Shown here: in pieces, positions 1-7,399 of the stretch
How positions within the stretch are numbered: the stretch's first letter is position 1
Layout of the letters: each line of letters begins with the position of its first letter
From: Planctomycetota bacterium
GTDB taxonomy: Bacteria; Planctomycetota; Phycisphaerae; Sedimentisphaerales; Anaerobacaceae
DNA: 17,783 bases
Assembly (NCBI GenBank): GCA_020344865.1
Contig: CP070830.1
Coordinates: forward strand, 1,680,663 to 1,698,445
Reading direction: 5' to 3'
Program-made: the position numbers and the translations under genes
The notes under the pieces: model-generated
What the model was told of the DNA's origin: nothing
Seen by the model: only the letters and a program-made list of their open reading frames with translations
Database searches by the model: none

Positions 1-1674
1 CGCGTAGAACAGCAAAGGGCCGAATTGGCCACATTGAGAGAACAACTACACAAGGAAGTCAGCGAGCGCGAACAGTGGGAGCATCGACTGGATGAATACA
101 ATAATCAGATTGACCAACAAGTCGGCAAGCTGCGGGCGGCGAACGAGCGACTCGAAGCTGAGCTAAACAGCGTCAAAGATTCCGAAGAGAGATTAAGGGC
201 AGCCAACGAGAACTTACAACAGCAGGTCAGGGAACATGAGGAGGCGAAAAGGCAAACGGAGTCGAATATCAAGCGACTGGAGGAGCAGGCGGCCGAATTG
301 ACATCGACAAAGGAGCAACTGCAACAGGAACCGGACAAGAGCAAGCAGACTGAGGAGATATTAAGGACGAATGAGCAGTTGCAACAGCAACTTGCCGAGC
401 GTGAGCAGACCGAGCAGCGATGGCAGCAGTTGTGCAGAGAGCTCGAACAACGGATTAAACAGAAAGGGGCTGAATTAGCGGCAGCGAACGAGAGATTGCA
501 ACGACAGGCTGATGAGCACGAACAGGCGGAAAATAAGCTGCGGGAAGAGCACAATCGGACCGAACAACAAACGGCCGAGCTTAGGGCTGCAAACGAAAAA
601 CTCCAGGCTGAAATAAGCAACTGCAAGGAGGCCGAGGCGACATTAAAGGCCGCGAATGAGGAACTGCAGGAGCAGATAAGCAGACACAGGCAGTCGGAAG
701 AGATGCTGGAATCGGAGAAGGAGAGACTCGAACGGCAAACAAGCGAGCGAGAGGAGGCAGCGAAAGAGTGGGAGACGGGCCGTATTGCGCTTCAGCAACG
801 GATTGAGCAGCAAGCAGGCGAGCTGGCGGCCTCAAACGCACGAGTTGAGTCTGAACAAAGTAAGCGCAAACAGGCAGAAGAAGCGCTGGCGGCGGCAAAT
901 GAGAAACTACGAGAGCAGGTCAAAGAGCGTGAGGAGGCCGAAAAGAGTTTGCGAGAAGAGCACAATCAGACGGAACAACAAACGGCCGAGCTAAGGGCTG
1001 CCAATGAGAAGCTACAAGGGCAAATCACTGCAGTTAGACAGTCAGAAGAGCAATGGCAAGGTCGCCAGCATGAGCTCGAGCGGCAAGTCGAGGGGCAGGC
1101 ATCTGAGCTGGCGGCGGCAAATGAGAAGTTACAGGAAGAGAGCAACAGGCTCAGCAAGTCGGAACAAGACCTGACGGAAGCTCGTGCAAAGTTGCAAGAG
1201 CAAATCAGCGAGCGCAAGCAGGCAGAGGAGCAGTTGCAGGAACAGAGGCGCCAGCTTGAGCAAGAGGCAGAGGAATTGAGAGCGGCAAACGAGCAACTTC
1301 GGGGGGAAATACAGAAGCGCAAGCACTCGGAGGAGATATTAACGGCCGCCAATGAGAAGCTACAAGGGCAAATCACCACAAGTCGGCAGTCAGAAGAGCA
1401 ATGGCAACAGTGTCGCAGTGAGCTTGAGGCACAGATTGCCGAACTGACGGCGGCCAATGCGCACGCACAACAGGAGCAAAGCAAGCGAGAGCATCTTGAG
1501 AAGGAGTTAGCAGCAGCAAAAAGGGAGCTGCAAGAGGCAATAAGGGAACGTGAACATTCGGAAGAGGAGCTGCTGGAAGAGATTATTCACGCAAAGGGGG
1601 CAGGAGGTGGAGTAGGGCCGTTTAATCCTCAAGAACTTAAAGCTCTGAGTGAGCTTGCCAAACGGCTGGCTTGA
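1..1674 (+). CDS. Long coiled-coil repeat protein, 5' partial
   Basis: The reading frame is open from base 1 (it begins RVEQQRAELATLREQL) and ends at TGA 1672-1674, so about 557 residues are visible and the start lies outside the window. A TTG at 25 is not a credible start, because the same repeat pattern continues upstream of it. Nearly the whole protein is charged heptad sequence (Glu, Gln, Lys, Arg, Ala, Leu) with recurring AANEKLQ and KQAEEQL motifs, as expected of a very long parallel coiled coil. From memory, these motifs resemble the linkers between PAS and kinase domains of planctomycete sensor histidine kinases, but no PAS, HisKA or ATPase domain is visible here. The last 28 residues lose the heptads and are glycine-rich, then helical. 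It could be a signalling scaffold, a structural filament, or the tail of a sensor whose domains lie upstream. Coding-like sequence continues in frame past the stop to a second TGA at 1744-1746. Confidence 0.85.
   Translation, partial: RVEQQRAELATLREQLHKEVSEREQWEHRLDEYNNQIDQQVGKLRAANERLEAELNSVKDSEERLRAANENLQQQVREHEEAKRQTESNIKRLEEQAAELTSTKEQLQQEPDKSKQTEEILRTNEQLQQQLAEREQTEQRWQQLCRELEQRIKQKGAELAAANERLQRQADEHEQAENKLREEHNRTEQQTAELRAANEKLQAEISNCKEAEATLKAANEELQEQISRHRQSEEMLESEKERLERQTSEREEAAKEWETGRIALQQRIEQQAGELAASNARVESEQSKRKQAEEALAAANEKLREQVKEREEAEKSLREEHNQTEQQTAELRAANEKLQGQITAVRQSEEQWQGRQHELERQVEGQASELAAANEKLQEESNRLSKSEQDLTEARAKLQEQISERKQAEEQLQEQRRQLEQEAEELRAANEQLRGEIQKRKHSEEILTAANEKLQGQITTSRQSEEQWQQCRSELEAQIAELTAANAHAQQEQSKREHLEKELAAAKRELQEAIREREHSEEELLEEIIHAKGAGGGVGPFNPQELKALSELAKRLA
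544..1407 (+). repeat. Internal direct repeats of coiled-coil gene
   Basis: Exact copies occur inside the coding region. A 29-bp block at 1000-1028 recurs at 1348-1376, and a 21-bp block at 1039-1059 recurs at 1387-1407. Both are 348 bp (116 codons) apart. A looser copy pair starts at 544 and 955, 411 bp (137 codons) apart. All spacings are multiples of three, so the copies keep the protein frame. This fits growth by in-frame tandem duplication followed by drift. Confidence 0.85.
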
Positions 1675-1953
1675 GTCACGGCGGGCGCCGGCGCAGTGGC
1701 AGGCAAGGACACGAAGAGAATTATCCAAGCTTTCAAAAAGGCCTGATAGAAGCATGCAGCAGACTTTTTGAATGTTACCCTTACGGCCAAAACCACACGC
1801 GGGTTATGAGGGCGACGCAGCTACAACCCTAAACTGGACTGCAACGGCAAAGTTTTGTATTATCTTCTGGCGAATTATTCATTATGTCAAAAACGTTACA
1901 GGGCTTTTGCACATTTGAATAGCAGGAGCGGCGTCAGCGGACAGATGCAGTCG
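1675..1953 (+). other. Intergenic region with in-frame coding-like start
   Basis: The first 72 bases continue the reading frame of the coiled-coil gene beyond its stop and end at a second TGA (1744-1746). The 23 codons spell an Ala/Gly-rich then basic helix-like peptide ending KRIIQAFKKA. The rest, up to the URO-D-like gene, shows no clear gene, terminator or promoter. The 10-bp palindrome at 1685-1694 has no loop and no T-run. A TTG at 1855 opens the next gene's frame early, but the added residues do not look like part of that family. Confidence 0.5.
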
Positions 1954-2967
1954 ATGAACAAGAGAGAAGTTGTTAAGGAGGCTGTGGAGGGCAGCCGGGT
2001 GCCTTATGTGCCGTGGGCGTGTTCTTTTACGGTGGAGGCGGCTGAAAAACTAAGAGAGCACTTCGGCGAAGAGGACCTGGACGCCGTCATAGATAATCAC
2101 ATCGTCAGATTAGGCAGCGACATAGGCTTTTTTGATGAACTCGGCGATGAGCGGTTTCGCGATGCCTTCGGAGTGGTGTGGGACCGGCGGATTGACAAGG
2201 ATATCGGCAATGTGGAAGATGTGATTTTAGCCGAGCCGACGCTTAGGGGGTATGAATTTCCAGACCCGGTGGACAGGCGCTTTTTCGACGGCATTGACGA
2301 AAAGATAAGCAGGTATGAGGGATGTTTTAGAGTCTATCAGCTCGGTTTTTCACTGTATGAGCGCGCCTGGACGCTGCGTGGGATGGAGAACCTTCTGGTG
2401 GATTTCATCGCGAGTCCGGAATTTGCGCACGAACTTTTGGGGACAATAGCGGATTACAACATCGCTCAAATTCAAAAGGCCCTCGAATACGATATCGACG
2501 CGATATATTTCGGCGACGACTGGGGGCAACAAAGAGGTCTGCAGATGGGACCGAAGATATGGCGCGAGTTTATTTATCCGCAGTTGAAGCGGATGTATTC
2601 AGTCGTGCGCAAAGCCGGCAAGTATGTCTTTATTCACTCGTGCGGCAAAGTGGATGAACTATTCGATGATTTGATTGCAATAGGACTTAACTGTTTCAAT
2701 CCTTTTCAGCCTGAGGTCATGGACGTTTTCGGGCTGATGCAAAAGTACATAGGACGGCTTGCCTTTCACGGCGGGCTGTCGATACAGCGGACGCTTCCTT
2801 TCGGTTCGGTGGAGGACGTACAAAAAGAGACGGTGAAATTATTAGATGCGGGCAAGGACGGCGGATATATTTTCGCTCCGTCTCATTCCATAGAGGGCGA
2901 TACTCCGCTTGAGAACATGCTGGCGTTCATAGATATTCTAAAAAGTCAGAGTGGTTACAGTCGATGA
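1954..2967 (+). CDS. URO-D-like (uroporphyrinogen decarboxylase fold) protein, non-haem subgroup
   Basis: The frame is open from TTG 1855, but family-like sequence begins at MNKREVVKEAVEG. I take ATG 1954 (ATG 1945 is the alternative; neither has a good ribosome site), giving 337 residues, a usual size. Typical family blocks are a GDDWG motif (about 187-191), the long helix after it, HSCGK (H228, C230) and APSHSIEGDTPLENM near the C-terminus. The N-terminal arginine motif of true haem-pathway HemE is absent, so haem synthesis is unlikely. Corrinoid methyltransferases of this fold (MtaA type) bind zinc with H-x-C plus a later Cys. Here the later position appears to be His (H311), so a changed metal site is possible. 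The gene overlaps the GH5 gene by ATGA, which implies translational coupling and a role linked to sugar breakdown. Its substrate is unknown. Confidence 0.85.
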   Translation: MNKREVVKEAVEGSRVPYVPWACSFTVEAAEKLREHFGEEDLDAVIDNHIVRLGSDIGFFDELGDERFRDAFGVVWDRRIDKDIGNVEDVILAEPTLRGYEFPDPVDRRFFDGIDEKISRYEGCFRVYQLGFSLYERAWTLRGMENLLVDFIASPEFAHELLGTIADYNIAQIQKALEYDIDAIYFGDDWGQQRGLQMGPKIWREFIYPQLKRMYSVVRKAGKYVFIHSCGKVDELFDDLIAIGLNCFNPFQPEVMDVFGLMQKYIGRLAFHGGLSIQRTLPFGSVEDVQKETVKLLDAGKDGGYIFAPSHSIEGDTPLENMLAFIDILKSQSGYSR

Positions 2968-5609
2968 CAGTTTCAAAGAAGATTTTGTTAACGGCCCTGG
3001 GCTGTTTTTTATTCGCCGCGACGGGGAACTTCTGCGGCGGCGAGGTCACACAAACAAGTCCCTCCGGACGGGCCGTTAAAGTAGATGAGCAAGGTGTGAT
3101 GAGGTGGCGGGATACCGGTGAGGAAGTCGCACTTTTCGGCGTCAATTACTGCGTAACCAGCGGTTATACTTACCGAGCGATTGGGTACGCAGGGGTTTCG
3201 CATCAAGAGGCTATTGACCAGGACGTTGCGCATTTTGCACGGATGGGTTTCGATGCAATTCGTCTGTGCTTCTGGGGTGACTGGCAGGCGTGCGACAAAG
3301 AGGGCAACCTGATTGACAACGAGCACCTGCGGCTGCTGGACTATGTGATATATAAAGCGAAGCAGCGCGGTATCTACGTGCTGGTGACTCCAATGATACT
3401 GTACAGCCCGCAGTGGCCGGAACCAGAGGGGCAGAACAAGAGCAAGGGCATTTCGAAATTCTACAAAAAGGCCCAGATGAGCACGGACGCTGCGGCCATT
3501 AAGGCCCAGCAAAATTACCTTCGGCAGCTTATGGAGCACGTGAACCGGTATACGTACGTCGCATACAAAGACGAACCGGGCATACTGATTTTCGAGATGG
3601 TTAATGAACCGGCAAATGCTCCAACGAAAGAACAGACTATAGAGTATATCAATGCCCTTGCAAAGGCTGTCCGTGACACGGGCTGCAAGAAGCCGCTGTT
3701 TTACAATTGCAGTCAGACTAAGTGGAGGCCGTATATGGAGGCTCTTCGGGAGTCTTCTGTTGAAGGCGTGAGCTTCAATTGGTATCCGACGGGTCTGATG
3801 AACGGATTCAGCCTGCCGGGCAATTACCTGCCATTGGTGGATGATTATCCTCAAATGCATGAGCCTTTGCTGGCATCGAAGGCCAAGATTGTATACGAGT
3901 TCGACATTCCAGATGTGGCGGGCTCACATATGTATCCGGCTGCGGCTCGGACGTTCCGCACGGGGGGCGTTCAGTGGGCAACAATGTTCAGCTACGACCC
4001 TCTTGCACTGGCTTATTGTAATACCGAATATCAGACGCATTACGCAAATCTCGTATATTCGCCGAACAAGGCGGTGAGCCTGATGATTGCAGCGGAGGCA
4101 TTTCGCCGGCTGCCGAGAGGCAAGTCATACGGCAGCTACCCTCAGAACACTCGTTTCGGTCCATTTCGCGTGAGCTACGAGCAGGACCTTAGCGAAATGG
4201 TCACCGAGCAGGTAATGATGTATTCCAATGACACTAATGCCATGGGGCCGGAACCACAGAAGCTCGAGCGCATAATCGGCTGCGGCTCATCGGCCGTAGT
4301 AGATTACGAAGGAACGGGCTGTTACTTCGTTGAGAAGCTTGAAAAAGGCGTGTGGCGGCTGGAAGTATATCCCGATGCGGTCTGGGTAAATGACCCGTAC
4401 GGCAAACCACGTCTGGACCGTGAGGTTTCTCGCATTCTTTGGCGCAAGTGGTCGATGCAAGTCAATCTGCCAGACTTAGGGCCTGACTTTGCTGTTGAGG
4501 CGGTCAACGAAGGTAACTCGTACAAGGCACGGGCAAGGGACGGCAGGTTTTCAATAACGCCCGGTGTCTATATTCTCAAGCACAGGGAGATTGGTGATAA
4601 GGGTTGGGACGGGTCAAGTCCTTTTGGTGCGCTCACGTTAGGAGAATTTATTGCTCCGCGCAAAGAAGATAAACCGACGGTTGTTATACACGAGCCATAT
4701 CCGGAGGCATTGGCCGGGCGGAAGCTTCGCATTGATGCAAGAGTGGTTTCTACAGATGTTCCCAAACGGGTGACGCTGCACGTACGGCGGACGGGCTGGC
4801 GGAGGTCGGCGACATATCAGATGCAACGTCAGAAGAACTACCGGTACGTTGGGGAGATACCCGCCAAGCAGGTCAAAGCCGGTCTGCTTGAATATGCTAT
4901 CGCCGTCGAGTCAAAGGACGAGACACGAACGTTTCCGGCAAATGTCAGGGGAGAGCCGAGCGACTGGGACTTTCCCGTGGTGAGGCTCTGGGAGACTTTG
5001 GTGGTTGCAGAAGACGCACCTGTTGTCCTTTTCGATGCCAGGCGTGACAGATACAGGGTTATTTTTGCGGACAGATGGCACCCTGTCAGATACAGGAAAG
5101 AGTTTGTTCCGGGACAGACTCCGGCTTCCCTTGCCGTGCGTGTTGAGGTGCCGGATTTCAAGGCTGAGCCGCACGATGTTTCGTTTCGACATATGTTCGG
5201 GCACAAGCTGGACGCACGTCGCGCGGGACTGTCCGGGTTTGATACTCTGAAGGTGCGCGTCCGGGCCATCGGCGAGGCGACCAGCGGCGTTGAGATTGCG
5301 CTACTCGAAAACGACCGGTCAGCATGGACAACAAAGGCAGCACTTAGTACTGAATGGCAGGATGTTCGCATACCATTGGCCGAGCTGAGGGCCGGGGAAG
5401 TCGCCGTCATGCCCCGCGATTTTCCGAGAATATTCGCTTATTGGGAGAAGCCACCGGCAGTTCGCGGGGGCAAGGGCGACCATCTTAACTTAGAAGAGCT
5501 TGCCGGGTTACAGGTATCTTTAGGGAAAAGGCTCTTTGAAAATGAGGGTGATGGTCCATTCGGTGTAGAGATAGAAAGTATCCTGCTGGAAAAGGCTAAT
5601 CCGCAGTAG
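2964..5609 (+). CDS. Secreted GH5-type glycoside hydrolase with C-terminal beta-sandwich regions
   Basis: The product has 881 residues. An N-terminal signal peptide (about 1-25; KK then a hydrophobic stretch) predicts export. Residues about 40-370 look like a clan GH-A (beta/alpha)8 barrel of the cellulase family: FGVNY near the start, HFARMGFDAIRLCFWGDW at strand 2, FEMVNEP with the likely acid/base E215, and IVYEFDIPD with the likely nucleophile E312. Substrate cannot be read from the motifs; beta-mannan, beta-glucan or another beta-glycan are all possible. Residues about 380-560 are an uncharacterised linker region. Residues about 570-670 look like an Ig-type beta-sandwich, and about 675-875 look like a carbohydrate-binding beta-sandwich. 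The start ATG overlaps the stop of the URO-D-like gene by 4 bp, and the symporter gene follows after 66 bp, so the three probably form one operon. The subfamily is not determined. Confidence 0.85.
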   Translation: MTVSKKILLTALGCFLFAATGNFCGGEVTQTSPSGRAVKVDEQGVMRWRDTGEEVALFGVNYCVTSGYTYRAIGYAGVSHQEAIDQDVAHFARMGFDAIRLCFWGDWQACDKEGNLIDNEHLRLLDYVIYKAKQRGIYVLVTPMILYSPQWPEPEGQNKSKGISKFYKKAQMSTDAAAIKAQQNYLRQLMEHVNRYTYVAYKDEPGILIFEMVNEPANAPTKEQTIEYINALAKAVRDTGCKKPLFYNCSQTKWRPYMEALRESSVEGVSFNWYPTGLMNGFSLPGNYLPLVDDYPQMHEPLLASKAKIVYEFDIPDVAGSHMYPAAARTFRTGGVQWATMFSYDPLALAYCNTEYQTHYANLVYSPNKAVSLMIAAEAFRRLPRGKSYGSYPQNTRFGPFRVSYEQDLSEMVTEQVMMYSNDTNAMGPEPQKLERIIGCGSSAVVDYEGTGCYFVEKLEKGVWRLEVYPDAVWVNDPYGKPRLDREVSRILWRKWSMQVNLPDLGPDFAVEAVNEGNSYKARARDGRFSITPGVYILKHREIGDKGWDGSSPFGALTLGEFIAPRKEDKPTVVIHEPYPEALAGRKLRIDARVVSTDVPKRVTLHVRRTGWRRSATYQMQRQKNYRYVGEIPAKQVKAGLLEYAIAVESKDETRTFPANVRGEPSDWDFPVVRLWETLVVAEDAPVVLFDARRDRYRVIFADRWHPVRYRKEFVPGQTPASLAVRVEVPDFKAEPHDVSFRHMFGHKLDARRAGLSGFDTLKVRVRAIGEATSGVEIALLENDRSAWTTKAALSTEWQDVRIPLAELRAGEVAVMPRDFPRIFAYWEKPPAVRGGKGDHLNLEELAGLQVSLGKRLFENEGDGPFGVEIESILLEKANPQ

Positions 5610-5661
5610 TGAGTGAAGCTTTTAAATGTTAAGATCTTACAAGTTTTGTAAACAGAGTCCA

Positions 5662-5669
5662 AGGAAAGG
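5662..5669 (+). promoter_or_regulatory. Ribosome binding site of symporter gene
   Basis: AGGAAAGG lies 6 bases before ATG 5676. It fixes the start of the symporter, which then begins with a short periplasmic end and the first membrane helix, as expected for the family. Confidence 0.7.
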
Positions 5670-5675
5670 TACATT

Positions 5676-7208
5676 ATGGAATTGAACTGGTTCGATATCG
5701 GGGTATTCGTGGCATTCGTCGGAGTGGTGGTGGGTTTCAGCATGTTCAAGAGCCGGCGGGAAAAGACCAGCGAGGACTATTTTCTTGCGAGCCGGGGGTT
5801 GAAGTGGTGGCTGATAGGGTTTTCGATTGTTGCGGCCAATATCTCGACCGAGCAATTCGTAGGTATGGCGGGTCAAGGAGCAGGAAACGTCGGTCTGGCC
5901 GTGTCCGGTTATCAGCTCCTCGGGGTGGTGACAATTGTTTTTGTCGCCTTTTTCTTTCTACCGAGGTTTTTGCGAGCGGGTATCTACACGATGCCGGAAT
6001 ATCTTGAATATCGTTATAACTCCACCGCCCGCGGGATAATGGCATTTTACATGATGGTAATCTATGTGGCGGTGACCATCACGGCGGTCCTGTATTCGGG
6101 CGGGCTGACACTGCACACCATATTCGAGATGGACCTGGTTAAAGCGGTCTGGCTCATCGGAATCATCGCGGCGCTGTATACCACGTGGGGGGGACTAAAG
6201 GCGGTCGCCTGGGCGGACCTGTTTCAGGGTTCGGCCCTGATATTGGGCGGTCTGACGACTATGGTGCTCGGATTTATCGCAGTGGGCGGGGTAGGGTCGT
6301 TTTTCGAAGGCAGCGGGGACAGGCTCCATATGGTACTTGCGGCCGACCATCCTGAAATACCGTGGACCGCTCTTGTAATCGGGTTATGGATTCCAAACCT
6401 GTTCTACTGCGGGCTGAACCAGTTTATCGTGCAAAGGACACTCGCAGCGAAGACGCTGCGAGAAGGCCAGCTGGGTATAATTTTTGCGGCCGGACTCTGG
6501 CTGCTCGTACCGTTCGCCATAGTGTTTCCGGGTATAATGGCGGTGCAGCTTTACGGCGACCAACTCACCACCGCCGACCAAGCTTACCCGATGCTGATAC
6601 GCAATCTAATACCGGCGGGTCTGCGAGGATTTATGTTCGCGGCCATATGCGGGGCGGTGATGAGCTCGCTTGCTTCGATGCTCAATTCGGCATCGACCAT
6701 CTTCACGATAGATTTGTACAAACGTCATTTGAATAAAGACGCTTCGCAGATGACGCTGGTTATGATAGGGAGAGTTATGACCATAATATTTGTCGTTGTG
6801 GGCTGTTTGATTGCTCCAAACCTCGGCGACCCGAGATTCAGAGGCGTTTTCCATTACATCCAGGAATTCCAAGGTTATATTTCGCCAGGGATTGTTGCGG
6901 CTTTTGTGTTCGGATTTATATTTAAGCGCGCGCCGGCATCGGCAGGCGTTACGGCGCTTCTTCTGACTGTACCTGTATACGGCTTTCTGCACTGGCGTGT
7001 GAGCGAGATTGCGTTTTTGAACAGAATGGCGATTACGTTCGGCATAGTACTTCTGGCAATGGGCATTATCACCGCCGTCAAACCCCTGGGCGAGCCGAAA
7101 AGGATGCCGGTACGAGAAGACTTTGACTTAAGACCGTCGCCGGCGGTTGTGTGGCTCGGCGCGGCGGTAATCGCGGGCGTGATTACGTTCTATATCGTTT
7201 TTTGGTGA
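5676..7208 (+). CDS. Sodium/solute symporter, SSS (SGLT/SLC5) family, probable sugar importer
   Basis: The product has 510 residues with about 13-14 hydrophobic helices, typical of the SSS family. These inner-membrane carriers use the sodium gradient to import sugars or other small solutes. Family marks visible: ANISTEQFVGMAG in the first repeat (residues about 54-66), TTWGGLKAVAWADLFQG (169-185), WIPNLFYCGLNQFIVQRTLAA (238-258) and MSSLASMLNSASTIFTIDLY (329-348). From memory, Q60 and N248 align with galactose-contacting residues of Vibrio SGLT (Q69, N260), which favours sugar over amino acid or carboxylate transport. It sits 66 bp after the GH5 gene on the same strand, so it most likely imports products of that enzyme. 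No SusC/SusD pair is present, in line with symporter-based sugar uptake in Planctomycetota. The exact substrate is an inference. Confidence 0.92.
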   Translation: MELNWFDIGVFVAFVGVVVGFSMFKSRREKTSEDYFLASRGLKWWLIGFSIVAANISTEQFVGMAGQGAGNVGLAVSGYQLLGVVTIVFVAFFFLPRFLRAGIYTMPEYLEYRYNSTARGIMAFYMMVIYVAVTITAVLYSGGLTLHTIFEMDLVKAVWLIGIIAALYTTWGGLKAVAWADLFQGSALILGGLTTMVLGFIAVGGVGSFFEGSGDRLHMVLAADHPEIPWTALVIGLWIPNLFYCGLNQFIVQRTLAAKTLREGQLGIIFAAGLWLLVPFAIVFPGIMAVQLYGDQLTTADQAYPMLIRNLIPAGLRGFMFAAICGAVMSSLASMLNSASTIFTIDLYKRHLNKDASQMTLVMIGRVMTIIFVVVGCLIAPNLGDPRFRGVFHYIQEFQGYISPGIVAAFVFGFIFKRAPASAGVTALLLTVPVYGFLHWRVSEIAFLNRMAITFGIVLLAMGIITAVKPLGEPKRMPVREDFDLRPSPAVVWLGAAVIAGVITFYIVFW

Positions 7209-7316
7209 GTTGAGCGGCACAAACTGATGGTGTTTGCAGGGTAACCATTTGTCTTAATTATACCAAATTACGCGGCTTGAAATCAGCAGTTTCCGGCGAC
7301 AGACAGAGCACTCAAC

Positions 7317-7360
7317 GCAAAAAAGCGGGGCCCATACGGAACTGAACAGTACGGGCCCCG
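7317..7360 (-). terminator. Rho-independent terminator (minus strand)
   Basis: Arms at 7326-7337 (CGGGGCCCATAC) and 7349-7360 (GTACGGGCCCCG) form a 12-bp GC-rich stem with one A/C mismatch and an 11-base loop. Read on the minus strand, the stem is followed directly by C and six T. It lies 40 bp beyond the stop of the 957-residue protein gene. On the plus strand there is no T-run, so it would end the symporter transcript less well. Confidence 0.8.
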
Positions 7361-7399
7361 GCGATTTACACAAATCAAAGCAGATAGCTATTACGGTGA

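Noticed and set aside
105..1484. Cys- and Ser-rich open frames on the minus strand (105-626, 966-1484)
   Set aside because: They are antisense shadows of the repetitive coiled-coil gene; the biased codons of the plus strand avoid stops on the other strand. No start signal or family resemblance.
1672..1674. TGA recoded as an amino acid throughout the genome
   Set aside because: Other genes in the window end at TGA at sensible C-termini and use TGG for Trp, so a changed code is not supported.
1685..1694. GC palindrome after the coiled-coil gene as a terminator
   Set aside because: There is no loop and no T-run, and the bases also fit an in-frame coding extension.
1855..1953. Early TTG start for the URO-D-like gene, adding 33 residues
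   Set aside because: The added residues do not resemble the family, and typical sequence begins at MNKREVVKEAVEG; a TTG start without a ribosome site is unlikely.
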